Below, one piece after another: positions 32,105 to 40,834 of a stretch of DNA of 64,000 bases; position 1 is the first letter of the stretch; each line of letters opens with the position of its first letter. Under the pieces are notes generated by a model. That model saw only the letters and a program-made list of their open reading frames with translations. It ran no database searches and was not told the origin of the DNA. The DNA lies in the NCBI RefSeq assembly GCF_025994315.1, contig NZ_BAQE01000029.1, one strand, 5' to 3'. The translations under genes were made by a program, and so were the position numbers. The stretch is from Swaminathania salitolerans (GTDB taxonomy: Bacteria; Pseudomonadota; Alphaproteobacteria; Acetobacterales; Acetobacteraceae).

Positions 32105-32134
32105 TTGACGCGCCTGATTTGTTCTCATTATGTT
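32105..32134 (+). promoter_or_regulatory. Sigma-70-like promoter for the zinc-type protein
   Basis: TTGACG (32105-32110) and TATGTT (32129-32134) are separated by 18 bp. The expected transcription start falls on or next to the ATG at 32141, which predicts a leaderless message. Confidence 0.55.
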
Positions 32135-32140
32135 CGTGCT

Positions 32141-32494
32141 ATGATGCGTTCGGCCTCGCCCCATCCTGCACTCGACAAGAAACTCGCCACCATGCCGGCG
32201 CGCCTTGCGGCTGACTGGGGTCTGTGGGTTCATTCGCGATGCAGTTGTGGAGCATTGGCCGTGTCGGGCTTGAGGCTCCTGCTGGAAAACCGGCCCGATA
32301 TCGCGCATTGCCGGATGAACGACATTGCCGAGCGCCTGCGGTGTGATCGCTGCGCGAAGCTTTATGAGGAGGTAGCGCTATCCGACGAGGGGCGATCGGA
32401 GCCCGGTGGGATGGTCGAATGGATGTTGCCTCTGATCTTGCGGAGCGGATCCAGCCAGCATCTCGCGCCGTCTTCCAGGAGCGCGGAGAGATAA
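32141..32494 (+). CDS. Small zinc-ribbon-like protein in the prophage (plus-strand moron)
   Basis: A 117-residue protein with W-G-L-W-V-H-S-R-C-S-C-G (Cys34, Cys36) and L-R-C-D-R-C-A-K-L-Y (Cys68, Cys71), plausibly one zinc site. Similar small proteins with a W-x-L-W-V-H-x-x-C-x-C start are common in alphaproteobacterial prophages, without known function. It is read against the phage late genes and has its own promoter, so it may be expressed in the lysogen. There is no ribosome site before the ATG, in line with a leaderless start. Confidence 0.65.
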   Translation: MMRSASPHPALDKKLATMPARLAADWGLWVHSRCSCGALAVSGLRLLLENRPDIAHCRMNDIAERLRCDRCAKLYEEVALSDEGRSEPGGMVEWMLPLILRSGSSQHLAPSSRSAER

Positions 32495-32498
32495 GGCG

Positions 32499-32738
32499 CT
32501 AGTTTTTCGGGTTTTTGGTGTCGTCGGCGTTGACGGCATGCTTGCTGTTCATCGCGATGCTGTTCACCAGCCCGTAGAGCAACAGCCATTTCGACCCAGG
32601 AGCGGGCCGCGGCCAGTAGCGCGCTACGACGGCGCACAGAGCGACGAGAAACGCTCCGATCAGCGTCAGATCGCTAGCGGTTTGAGCGGGCAGGAACGGT
32701 AGAACGGATTCATAGAGTTGCTGCAGATCCGAATTCAT
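32499..32738 (-). CDS. Holin-like small membrane protein
   Basis: A 79-residue protein (MNSDLQQLYESVLPF; a longer start at 32756 is possible). A hydrophobic stretch (T-L-I-G-A-F-L-V-A-L-C-A-V-V-A) and a second weaker one (W-L-L-L-Y-G-L-V-N-S-I-A) flank a short basic segment, and the tail is charged. This is a class II holin-like layout, and the lysozyme gene lies 48 bp upstream on the same strand. It would open the inner membrane for the lysozyme. Confidence 0.65.
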   Translation of the reverse strand: MNSDLQQLYESVLPFLPAQTASDLTLIGAFLVALCAVVARYWPRPAPGSKWLLLYGLVNSIAMNSKHAVNADDTKNPKN

Positions 32739-32785
32739 TGCTGCAGTTCCTTTCACGGGTTGTGCAAGTGGATGTCTCTGACCGG

Positions 32786-33280
32786 TCAGGCCACGAACGG
32801 CACGCCCTCAACTGGCCGGCCGAGATAGATGGCGAGCTCGAGCCGTCTGCGCCGCTGAAGGCCGGGCAGGGGCACCAGGCGGCCATTCACCGTCGCCTTG
32901 TCCCAGCGCAGAAGCTGCTGCCCGGCGGCTGAATAGAGTTTCTGATTGAGCAGACCGATCAGCGTCGATCGGCGCATCGCCGCGCTGCCGATGTTGAACT
33001 GCCAGGAGAGCAGTGCGGCTTCCTGCCAGGCAGTGAGCGGCACTTCGACTGCGGCACGAAGCGTCAAGCGCAGCCCCGCAAGGGTCTGGCTCGCCAGTGC
33101 CACCGCCTCGGTCTCTCTGATCGGTTTGGTGCGGGCTGTGACGGGCGATCCATCGGCAAGCGCACGATTGCCAATACCGATCGTCCAGTGTCCGGCAGGG
33201 CAGAGATAGGGCGCAAGACGCAGCCCTTCGATATCGCCCCGGCGCAGGAACGCCAGGGCGATTTCCAGTGATGTCGTCAT
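32786..33280 (-). CDS. Phage endolysin (T4-lysozyme type, GH24)
   Basis: A 164-residue protein with the canonical E18-x8-C27-x5-T33 catalytic triad of GH24 muramidases (D-I-E-G-L-R-L-A-P-Y-L-C, G-H-W-T-I-G-I-G-N), with Cys at the position that is Asp in T4 lysozyme, as in P22-like enzymes. There is no signal or SAR segment at the N-terminus, so release should depend on the neighbouring holin. It degrades peptidoglycan at the end of the lytic cycle. Confidence 0.92.
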   Translation of the reverse strand: MTTSLEIALAFLRRGDIEGLRLAPYLCPAGHWTIGIGNRALADGSPVTARTKPIRETEAVALASQTLAGLRLTLRAAVEVPLTAWQEAALLSWQFNIGSAAMRRSTLIGLLNQKLYSAAGQQLLRWDKATVNGRLVPLPGLQRRRRLELAIYLGRPVEGVPFVA

Positions 33281-33298
33281 CAGTCGTGTCTCCGAAAC

Positions 33299-33327
33299 AA
33301 AAAAAGCCGCCCGGGTGGGGCGGCTTT
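33299..33327 (-). terminator. Rho-independent terminator after the Gabija-like operon
   Basis: On the minus strand AAAGCCGCCC-CACCC-GGGCGGCTTT runs into a long T tract. It lies between the helicase gene and the lysozyme gene and would insulate the defence genes from the lysis genes. A near-identical hairpin sits at 52854-52882. Confidence 0.85.
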
Positions 33328-33612
33328 GGGGGGGGAAGAGAAAGGGCGATGGTCGGCTTTCGTCCTTGCCCCAGCTCTCATCGGCTGAGCGGCGGTAGTC
33401 AGTTGGTTACTCTGGTTGTTAGAGAGTGATCATAGGAATGCTTGAGACCGAAGCGACTACCGTCAAGCGTACAGGTTGAAATGCGGAAAGGAACGTCGGC
33501 GACAGGGCTATCCGTTTTTTCGCACTTGCGATATTCTTGCCAGTCATGCGCGGCAGGCCGAACAACGGCTTTTGTCGAAGGACGGCGTTCAACACTAATT
33601 CCCTATGAGAGA
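33328..33612. other. Gene-free spacer between terminator and helicase gene
   Basis: With the terminator this gives 332 bases without a gene (33281-33612). The rest shows no dyads or ORFs I can support. Confidence 0.4.
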
Positions 33613-35535
33613 TTACAGGACAAGGATGTCTGCTTCCGGGAAAAGCCCGAGGCCGCGAATGTGTGCTGCCGCAGACGTGGGGTCAGACACGAACAGAGCA
33701 ACCGCCAAATCCTGTCGGGCGCGTGTGCAACAAACGTAGAAAAGCCGTCTTGTCCGCTCGACACTTGTTTCGCTCCCTTCCTCTAGGTTTTTTTTATCAC
33801 GGTTCGAAAGCTCCTTCAGTCCCAAGTATTTTTCATAGGAAAACTGAGGGTGGGTTCCTTCGTCGTCGTCGAGCACGACGAGCACGCGATCGAACTCTGC
33901 GCCTTTCACCCCGTGCTGCGTAGAGAAAGGAGACTCTTCATTGACATAGGCTTGGTAGGGGCGGAGCTGATTGGCTGGGCAGGCGAGAAAAGCAGCCATG
34001 GCGTTGATCTCAATGGAAGGGCCTTCCTCTCCCTCCTGTTTGCCGTCTGTGGGCCAATCTTCGGCGACTGCATCGGCTCCAATGTCTTCGAGATAGGCAG
34101 CGAGCCTCGGATCAAAAGCGAGAAGCTTATATTGTGTCGCAAGCACCAATACGTCGCGAATGGTCGCCTGCGATTGTGGCCCCATCAACTCCGCCAGCTG
34201 GTTGCTTGCCTCGCGGAGTTGATTGAGTAGCTTGGCGACATCTACCCCTTTTAGGTTATCCTTTGCCAGCAGTTGCGAGTGAGTTCGAAGTAACTGTATT
34301 GCATCGAAGTCTCGGTTATCGCGGGTAGCTTCCGCGATCGGGAGAAGAAACGAAACCAAAGGACGCAACGGCCAAGCGGTAGCATCCAGAAAGCCGCTCT
34401 TGAAAGCCTCCGGCGCCTTGTCATTCAACGCCGCATAAAGGTCTCCGAAGCCCAGCCGCTTGGCTGCCATGCGGTGCGCGATTACCAGCATTTTTACGGG
34501 ATCGCCGTTTGCGGCGGGCAGCCATAGTTCATCTCCATTCGCACGAGCAATCCAGGCCCGGACCTGGGCCACACGCTCGTCGCGATGGTCGTCTGTAGGA
34601 AGCACGAACAAGCGAGCGGTGCCGACGACCGACACCTCCTGCTCGCCATTTTTCTGCTTCCGCCCCCCCACCTGAACCAGTTCGTCGCCATCGCGGCGGA
34701 TGGCATTTGCGAGGTTTAACACTGCAGCAGGCGATCGGAAGTTCTCGGGCTTCGGAATTGCTTTCCAATCGTCCTGTTGAGGAATAGTACCGATACCGGT
34801 GGTAAAGATGCGCTGCATGGGGTCGCCGAAAAAGCCCAAGCAGAAGCGCGCCTGCTCCTGCCGCTGAACCGCTATCAGCGCCTCCACGATGATCGGGAAG
34901 GTATCTTGGCTCTCGTCCACGAATACGAATGGGAACTGTTGAGCCACGAGCGTACGAAACAACGGGCTATGGATCATCAACCGCGACGACACTTTAATAA
35001 TATCGTCGTGGCCTAGGATACCTTTGGCGTAATCGCTACCGGTTCCGTAAGTGAAGCTGCGGACCGTCGCAATGGCTGCATTTTGCTTCTGATAACGTAC
35101 AATATCGCGAGCGTTTTTGTCCCTCGTTCTTTGCTGAACGCGCGGCCCGAAACCGGCTGCTGCTTGCTGCAATTCGTCGATCCGCTCCTGAATCCTGACC
35201 GCCACCCAATTTGCAATGTCCTTCTTGAAACCGCGCGCGATCGACCACAAGAAACTGTGGATTGTGGAAACGTGTATGAGCGGATTATGTCCTACGTCTG
35301 TCCAAATCTCTCTCGCTGCAGTGTCGGTGTAGGTAATGCACGCCACGCGCTGCCTACGAAGGCGAAGGCGCTCGCCGTGGATTGCGAGTATTGAGGCTAG
35401 GCCTTTAATCAGCGAGGTGGTTTTCCCCGAGCCCGCTCCCGCTATCATGTTGAAGCTGCTCGGCGGCTGCGCTCGAAGGCAATCCCGAAGATCTAAATCA
35501 GCCTGCGTATCAGGTTGTTGAGCGCGACTACTCAC
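33613..35535 (-). CDS. gajB: UvrD-like SF1 helicase, Gabija GajB-like
   Basis: A 640-residue protein. The start is a GTG at 35535 (V-S-S-R-A-Q-Q-P) overlapping the end of the upstream gene by 8 bp. SF1 motifs: Walker A I-A-G-A-G-S-G-K-T-T near 35, Y-T-D-T-A-A-R-E-I (Ia), F-V-D-E-S-Q-D-T (II), F-G-D-P-M-Q-R-I-F (III), N-F-R-S-P (IV) and H-G-V-K-G-A-E-F-D-R-V (V), then R-L-F-Y-V-C-C-T-R-A (VI). In Gabija, GajB works with the OLD nuclease GajA against phage DNA. It is longer than the founding GajB (about 490 residues). The pair sits inside the prophage late region. Confidence 0.88.
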   Translation of the reverse strand: MSSRAQQPDTQADLDLRDCLRAQPPSSFNMIAGAGSGKTTSLIKGLASILAIHGERLRLRRQRVACITYTDTAAREIWTDVGHNPLIHVSTIHSFLWSIARGFKKDIANWVAVRIQERIDELQQAAAGFGPRVQQRTRDKNARDIVRYQKQNAAIATVRSFTYGTGSDYAKGILGHDDIIKVSSRLMIHSPLFRTLVAQQFPFVFVDESQDTFPIIVEALIAVQRQEQARFCLGFFGDPMQRIFTTGIGTIPQQDDWKAIPKPENFRSPAAVLNLANAIRRDGDELVQVGGRKQKNGEQEVSVVGTARLFVLPTDDHRDERVAQVRAWIARANGDELWLPAANGDPVKMLVIAHRMAAKRLGFGDLYAALNDKAPEAFKSGFLDATAWPLRPLVSFLLPIAEATRDNRDFDAIQLLRTHSQLLAKDNLKGVDVAKLLNQLREASNQLAELMGPQSQATIRDVLVLATQYKLLAFDPRLAAYLEDIGADAVAEDWPTDGKQEGEEGPSIEINAMAAFLACPANQLRPYQAYVNEESPFSTQHGVKGAEFDRVLVVLDDDEGTHPQFSYEKYLGLKELSNRDKKNLEEGSETSVERTRRLFYVCCTRARQDLAVALFVSDPTSAAAHIRGLGLFPEADILVL

Positions 35536-37792
35536 CGAGCATGGGCCCCTCAAGCTCGGCCTCGGTTTCAAGATCGACCTGCGCCTTAAGCCACGTGAGG
35601 CCATTGCTAATGTAAGCTGGGACTTTCCACTGTTCCGGTGGCGCTGTAAGCACACCAAGAGCAAACTTCGTTTTATCGAACTTCGCGCCACTGACGCGCT
35701 TGTGCAATCCCGCCGCCAGCGCTGCGGGGTCCGCTATCTCGCCTCGCAGACGCAGACCCAGTTTTCTCTGGCCGACGCCTTGACACCATACAGCGTTCTC
35801 AAGCCCGAAGGCTTCTTCTAATGTGCGGCCGGCAAGCTCTGCGTTCTGACCGTTCCATGCGACGGAAACGGGCGTTTGATAAGCCACGCGAACACGGGTC
35901 TCTCCCTCCTGCGGCGTTTCCTTTTCATGATCCGGGGCGGCAAAAAGTTCGGCGATCGTCTGCTTCGCCGGAAGCCATCTCACTAGAGTTTGATTGGACG
36001 AGACCGCCCCCGGCACGCTCGGTAGACACTTCTTTCCGTACCGGAAGGCTGGAGCTCGGTTGGCGCCTTCTATTAATTCATCAAACTCACTGGCTGCCTC
36101 GACCGTTGGCGCTTCAACTTCGACCTCAAACTCGTCATCGTCTTCATCGTCGCCCGCGTGATCGGCGGGCAGCAAAGAAACGCTGTCAACGTCGGTGATT
36201 ATCAACGTGACGAGCCCAAGAAATTCTATCAGAGACTTGAATTTGTGGCCGAATGCTCCGCCAACTTCCAGAATGCAGATACATGAGGATCGCAGCGACT
36301 TTGCTGCCTTTTCGATCATACTTGGGAGAAGCAGCCGTTCGACGTTGCCCTCCACCAGCACAGCGGCATCTGAGAAAAAGAGGTCGCAATGGGTGAGTTT
36401 CAGATACCGTTGCAAGAAGTCGCGATGCTCGGTTTCCAGCTCATAGAAGGCGGAGAGGTTCAGCACCTCGGTAACCTGGTCGGTCCCGATAAGATCACGC
36501 CGGAAGTAGCGAATGGATTTGAAACCCCGCTCGTACAAAATATGCGGGGAGTGCGTTGTGATGACGGCTTGGCTTGCAAATGAGCCGCCTGCCTCATCCG
36601 GTATGTCCATTAGTTCAAGAATGTTGCGGATGAACACCTGTTGCAATTGCGCGTGGAGGTGCGCTTCAGGCTCCTCAATGAAAACGAGATGCAGCGGCGC
36701 TCGCTTCTCCTCCTCGGCTCTCCAGCGCTCCTGAAGGTCGAGTACCTCGACTACCATATAGATCAGATTTTTAAATCCGAGCCCATTGTATGTGTCGGGC
36801 AGCGTGATTGGCTGCGCGCCCCTCCCGACGATGTAGTGAACACGCGCGTCTTGAGTCATGATGGATGCGGGGTTGAGGGCCGACTTAATTTCTAGGCGCG
36901 GGTTGTTGAGGCCGGGGTAACCTAACCGCCCCAATCTCTCCAACGTGTCTTTGAAAACTTCGGCGAGATGCTTATTGAAACCCACTTCGGAATCGAAGAG
37001 TGCTTTGAGCGCCTGATGATCGTCCTGACGTTGATCTAGATTGCGTTGATAGAAGCGGCTCAGCCGTCTTGACAAATCTTCTGAGCGCCCACCCCCGGTA
37101 GCGGCGGACGGATCCGCAAGATGTCGCTGGGCGTGCAAAAAGTCGACCTTGATGAGGGACTTCAGCACTGCAGCGCCGCCCGGCTCATTTCCAAGCGGTA
37201 GGGGTTCGTACCCCGCCACAGATTGGAACGTTGCGTCGAATTGTGTGTGATCAAGTACGAAGTAGCGCAGTTCGTATTCGCTCTTCAGTTCTCGCAGCAG
37301 ATAATCGGAAAGCGATTTGGGCCAAGGCATGTAATCGCCAGGGCCGTTGTCTAGGGCTGCCGCTTTTGCGCGGCCGTCGTCATGCGCGTAACGATAACGC
37401 TGCATTAACTCCGTAACGCTCTTCGGCGCGAGTTCGATGCGGACGCCAACAAGCTTCCCTGCCCAAGCTGTCGAGGGCAGAAGCGGAATAACAAGGTAGA
37501 GATCGTCGGCCCCTACTTCGAACCAAAGGTCGAGCGAGACGCACGGCACATCGTTCTCCGCGATCTCGCCCACACGTGCGCCGATTTCGTCCAGCACCGG
37601 CCAAACGTGCGAACTGAAATCATATAGCGAGAAGCTGTCCTTGCCGCCGGAAAGGAACATTTGTATCGCCTGCGTGGCAGATGTCTTCCCGCTGTTGTTC
37701 GCCCCGACGAAGATAGAGATCTCGGACGCGAGTTCAACATGCACGTTATGAAGCCGTCGAAAATTTCGCAGCCTATAGGAATGTAAGTGCAT
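35528..37792 (-). CDS. gajA: OLD-family ATPase/TOPRIM nuclease, Gabija GajA-like
   Basis: A 754-residue protein from the ATG at 37792, with a GGAGG ribosome site. The ABC-type ATPase half has Walker A G-A-N-N-S-G-K-T-S near 30 and signature/Walker B-like F-I-E-E-P-E-A-H-L-H near 370, with T-T-H-S-P-H-I-L after it. The TOPRIM half has L-V-E-G-N-V-E-R-L-L-L-P near 480 and I-I-T-D-V-D-S near 530. An acidic insert (D-D-E-D-D-D-E) follows the DxD. This is the class 2 OLD layout that pairs with a UvrD helicase. It is larger than founding GajA (about 580), so the pair may be a Gabija relative and not a strict member. Confidence 0.88.
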   Translation of the reverse strand: MHLHSYRLRNFRRLHNVHVELASEISIFVGANNSGKTSATQAIQMFLSGGKDSFSLYDFSSHVWPVLDEIGARVGEIAENDVPCVSLDLWFEVGADDLYLVIPLLPSTAWAGKLVGVRIELAPKSVTELMQRYRYAHDDGRAKAAALDNGPGDYMPWPKSLSDYLLRELKSEYELRYFVLDHTQFDATFQSVAGYEPLPLGNEPGGAAVLKSLIKVDFLHAQRHLADPSAATGGGRSEDLSRRLSRFYQRNLDQRQDDHQALKALFDSEVGFNKHLAEVFKDTLERLGRLGYPGLNNPRLEIKSALNPASIMTQDARVHYIVGRGAQPITLPDTYNGLGFKNLIYMVVEVLDLQERWRAEEEKRAPLHLVFIEEPEAHLHAQLQQVFIRNILELMDIPDEAGGSFASQAVITTHSPHILYERGFKSIRYFRRDLIGTDQVTEVLNLSAFYELETEHRDFLQRYLKLTHCDLFFSDAAVLVEGNVERLLLPSMIEKAAKSLRSSCICILEVGGAFGHKFKSLIEFLGLVTLIITDVDSVSLLPADHAGDDEDDDEFEVEVEAPTVEAASEFDELIEGANRAPAFRYGKKCLPSVPGAVSSNQTLVRWLPAKQTIAELFAAPDHEKETPQEGETRVRVAYQTPVSVAWNGQNAELAGRTLEEAFGLENAVWCQGVGQRKLGLRLRGEIADPAALAAGLHKRVSGAKFDKTKFALGVLTAPPEQWKVPAYISNGLTWLKAQVDLETEAELEGPMLGE

Positions 37793-38110
37793 AGCGCCTC
37801 CTCGCGGAGAGAGACTACTGTTTGGCATACCGCGTGGGAATCTAAAATATGCTCCGACTCGATGTTTGGATCCCGCATCGACTTTCCACGAGTTGGCAAC
37901 CAAAGTGCATCGTCGAGCCACTGATCGTAGCTATCCGATTGTAGCGCGAGCCTCGACGGAGACGGTGGCTTCTGCAATTCGCTGATAGCCAGTTGGACGG
38001 CCACTTTTTGGGGCGTAGCGCTGCCAGATAGTGTCACCCCGGTCGAGCGCAGGCTGCGGCTGTTTTCGGTTATTGCTCCATGATAACTGAGCATCGTCTT
38101 CTAGCTCCGC
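37793..38110. promoter_or_regulatory. Spacer upstream of gajA
   Basis: 318 bases between a small phage membrane gene and gajA, lower in GC than the tail genes, and presumably holding the gajAB promoter. A minus-strand frame from 38094 runs through it into gajA out of frame; its first about 100 residues (MLSYHGAITENS) have no recognisable motif and may be a remnant of the phage gene disrupted by the insertion. Confidence 0.4.
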
Positions 38111-38377
38111 CTACTCCGGCGCCACCGCCTCCTGGCGTCTTAACGCATCCCGGAGCAGTCCATTCTGCGCCCGCAACTCCTCGATCAGCGCGAGATATTC
38201 CTTCTCGCGTTCCTCCAGTTTGTCGACGCGGGCATTGAGCCGTGCGAGATCCTGTTTCTGCGATTCGATGGTGGCTTTTGCGCTCGATGCGCCGAAGCCG
38301 ATCAGCCAGCGCACGGTAAACAGGAGCGCGCCGACGGCCGCGACCCACCAGGGTTGCGGGGTAAGGTTTTCAGGCAT
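38111..38377 (-). CDS. Small phage membrane protein with coiled coil
   Basis: An 88-residue protein. One transmembrane helix lies near the N-terminus (W-W-V-A-A-V-G-A-L-L-F-T-V-R-W-L) and is followed by a long charged helix (about 35-75) with coiled-coil heptads. The layout resembles inner-membrane spanin (Rz) or DUF2730-like phage proteins. It is the last gene of the tail-fibre block before the Gabija-like insertion, and a lysis role is plausible but unproven. Confidence 0.6.
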   Translation of the reverse strand: MPENLTPQPWWVAAVGALLFTVRWLIGFGASSAKATIESQKQDLARLNARVDKLEEREKEYLALIEELRAQNGLLRDALRRQEAVAPE

Positions 38378-38488
38378 GGTTCCCCCTTGCCGGGCGGCGC
38401 GATGCGGCGGCCCGGATCCGGTGCGTCTGGCGCCACCGGTCGGTGTTGCGATGGAGCGTCCGGCAGGTTCCGGCGCGGGCGCTGTCGT

Positions 38489-39493
38489 TCAGGGCAGGAG
38501 GGTTTCTGCCCGCATGGAGGCCCGCCATTTCCATGAGCCCGAGCCGCCCGCCCTGACCGTGATGACGACGCATCTCGTGGGCACATCGACCGATGCCGTC
38601 ACCGACCACGCCCCCGGAGACCCGAAGGACGGATAATTGCTGGAGGCGCCCTGATTGGCCATCAGCGGCGTGCCGTGCGCGGTGAAGACTGCCACCCCGT
38701 CGAATTTCTGCATGACGGCATCGGTCCCGTTCGACGAGACGCCCGCAGCGACGATGGTCAGTCCTGTGATCCCGACCGGGGGCACCCGCATGCAGTTCGC
38801 GCCGTTCACCGCCCCGCTGTTATCGGTGGTGAGCACCACAGCCGAGCCCGGGGCCGAGGATCCGACAAGCCCGTCGAGGAAATCCACGCCATTGAGCGGC
38901 CCCGAGGTCCGGCCGCCGGAACGCGACAGATAGGCCGCCTCGGCCTCGTCCTGCGTGAGATAGGGCGCAAGGGCGACGTCCAGACCGCTGCCGGTCACAT
39001 AGCTGCGCAGCACGGTGTTGAGCGTGCCGGTCGGCACATAGCCGGAGCGGATCGCGGCGATGTCCTCTGCATTCCTGCGCTCGGCGGATCCGGCACGATC
39101 CGTCTCGGCCTGCACGGCACCCGATATGGCACCCGCAACCGCCTCCTGCGTGGCGTAGCGCGCCTCGGCCTCGGCCTGCGTGAGATAGGGCGCCAGCTCT
39201 GCCGCGAGCGCGTCGTGCGACAGGATGGCGTTCTGCAGGGCTGCGATATGCCGGCCGTTCGCCTCCAGGCCCTCCTGCATCGAGCCGAGTGTTACGGCGG
39301 GCGTGCCGTCGCTGTTCGTCGCCGTGCCGATCTGCGTCGTGAGCGGGAGGCCGCCCGGCGGGCTGAACTGCGTCCGGGCGGAGGCTGCGCCTGACAGCCC
39401 CGCCATGAGGAGGGCCGCCGCGAGAAAGAGCACCGGGAGAAAGAGCGCATACCCCATGGGCCCGATGCGGGCGGAATGTCCGGTCGTCTTCAT
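38489..39493 (-). CDS. Phage tail fibre/tip protein with N-terminal membrane-type segment
   Basis: A 334-residue protein from the ATG at 39493, which overlaps the upstream stop (ATGA). A hydrophobic N-terminus (A-L-F-L-P-V-L-F-L-A-A-A-L-L-M-A-G-L-S-G-A-A-S-A cut short here as a signal-like segment) is unusual for a virion protein. After it come two A-P-Y-L-T-Q-x-E-A-E-A-x-Y repeats, seen in trimeric fibre shafts, and a Gly/Ser/Val-rich C-terminal domain (G-S-G-S-W-K-W-R-A-S). It is probably a tail fibre or an exported tip component. Confidence 0.6.
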   Translation of the reverse strand: MKTTGHSARIGPMGYALFLPVLFLAAALLMAGLSGAASARTQFSPPGGLPLTTQIGTATNSDGTPAVTLGSMQEGLEANGRHIAALQNAILSHDALAAELAPYLTQAEAEARYATQEAVAGAISGAVQAETDRAGSAERRNAEDIAAIRSGYVPTGTLNTVLRSYVTGSGLDVALAPYLTQDEAEAAYLSRSGGRTSGPLNGVDFLDGLVGSSAPGSAVVLTTDNSGAVNGANCMRVPPVGITGLTIVAAGVSSNGTDAVMQKFDGVAVFTAHGTPLMANQGASSNYPSFGSPGAWSVTASVDVPTRCVVITVRAGGSGSWKWRASMRAETLLP

Positions 39494-40053
39494 GAAATCT
39501 CTCCAAGCCGGGTCGGAATGCCCGCATTGTTGCACCAGCCATCCGGGGCCTCGGCGGGATCGGTGGGAAGGCTGCGCATCCAGGCATCCATGATGGCCCC
39601 GGTCAGGGCGATGGCAGGCGCGTCGGGCCCGGATCCGGTCCCGGGAGGCGCGGTCCCGCCGGACGGGGGCGCCGCTGGCAGGGGCACGGGAAAGAGCGCC
39701 GAGCGTGACGAGACGGTGATTCCGGCCTCGATCTGGTAGCTGTTGCCGCGATCCGTCAGCGCACAGACGGCGATGCTGTGGGTGCCCGCGCTCGTCCAGC
39801 GCAGCCAGGCGGTCGCGATCGTGCCGAAAAGACTGGTCCAGCCCTGATCGGCCACATCGCCCGCCGAGAAGGCAAAGGCGGTGACGTATTCGCCCGGGGC
39901 CAGAAGCCCGTCGAAATCGACGCTGTAATCGCCCCCGCCGCCCAGAGCGGAAGAGGGCCAGGCCAGCCCGGTCCGGCCGCCACCCGGGCAGGAGGCAGGA
40001 TCTGCCGCCCCGCTGCGGGGGCGCAGGATATTGGCGCTCGGTCGCCATGTCAT
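39490..40053 (-). CDS. Hypothetical tail/fibre-associated phage protein
   Basis: A 187-residue protein, overlapping the next gene by 4 bp (ATGA). The first 120 residues are beta-rich (D-Y-S-V-D-F-D-G-L-L-A-P-G-E-Y-V-T-A-F-A-F-S). A Pro/Gly linker and a short C-terminal part (I-M-D-A-W-M-R-S-L-P) follow. No family was recognised; by position it is a minor tail or fibre component. Confidence 0.6.
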   Translation of the reverse strand: MTWRPSANILRPRSGAADPASCPGGGRTGLAWPSSALGGGGDYSVDFDGLLAPGEYVTAFAFSAGDVADQGWTSLFGTIATAWLRWTSAGTHSIAVCALTDRGNSYQIEAGITVSSRSALFPVPLPAAPPSGGTAPPGTGSGPDAPAIALTGAIMDAWMRSLPTDPAEAPDGWCNNAGIPTRLGEIS

Positions 40054-40111
40054 GATGCGATCTCCGGAAAAGGAAAGCTCCGCAGCAGGGGCGGAGGAGG
40101 CGGGTGTGCGG

Positions 40112-40834
40112 TCAGCTGTTCAGCCACAGGAGCGCGCCGTCCTGCAGGGTCATGCCGAGCAGAGCCGACTGGTTCGACGCAGGCGGAACCTGCACGCTGG
40201 CCACGAGGCGGAGCGTGGTGCCCGCCACGCTGTGCGTCAGGGTCGTGGCCCCGACGCCGAGCCAGGACGCGCGATCGATGCGCACATTGCTGCCTGCCGC
40301 CGCTATGGGCTGGATCGAGGCCACGCCCTGCGCGTCGATCGTATGGATGGCCACGATCGCGCGCGCCACCTGCGTGCCGGTATCCGTGGCCGCAATGTCG
40401 TTCAGGCGCAGGGTGACGTTGAATTCCGCGCGCAGGACGGGCGCGGTCAGGGTCAGATCCACGCTGCCGAGAATGCAGCTCTGCGCCTTCCATGACTGGT
40501 CGGGCACGACGATCAGCCCCTGCGTCACGGGCCTGGGAAAGACCTCGGCCGGAAGGGCCGAATAGACCTGCACCGTGCCCGTGAAATTCAGGCGCGTTGC
40601 CCTGTCCTGCGTGGTGCCCAGCACCGTTTCGCGCGTCAGCGTGGCGGGGGTGCCATGGGTCAGGCGCCCGATGCCCCATTCGGCCTGCGTGCCGTCATCG
40701 GCGAAGTAATAGACCTCCCCGTCCGGAAACGCGCCCGACCATCCCCGTCTCCCGGGGGGCGCGCCGCTGAGCGCGAAGGCCGATGTTCCCGGGTTGTTGG
40801 CGATTTCCAGAACGAACGTGCCGAGCATGGGCAT
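40112..40834 (-). CDS. Hypothetical phage tail-tip protein
   Basis: A 240-residue protein from the ATG at 40834, whose first base is the last base of the upstream stop. The sequence is beta-rich with N-N-P-G-T-S-A-F near the start and W-G-I-G-R-L-T-H-G-T-P-A-T-L-T-R, a pattern common in phage proteins that coat a fibre or tip (grid on attached repeats T-R-E-T-V-L). The function is assigned by position only. Confidence 0.6.
   Translation of the reverse strand: MPMLGTFVLEIANNPGTSAFALSGAPPGRRGWSGAFPDGEVYYFADDGTQAEWGIGRLTHGTPATLTRETVLGTTQDRATRLNFTGTVQVYSALPAEVFPRPVTQGLIVVPDQSWKAQSCILGSVDLTLTAPVLRAEFNVTLRLNDIAATDTGTQVARAIVAIHTIDAQGVASIQPIAAAGSNVRIDRASWLGVGATTLTHSVAGTTLRLVASVQVPPASNQSALLGMTLQDGALLWLNS

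Noticed and set aside
37513..38094. 193-codon minus-strand gene upstream of gajA
   Set aside because: Its second half is an out-of-frame reading of gajA and the first half shows no family motif.
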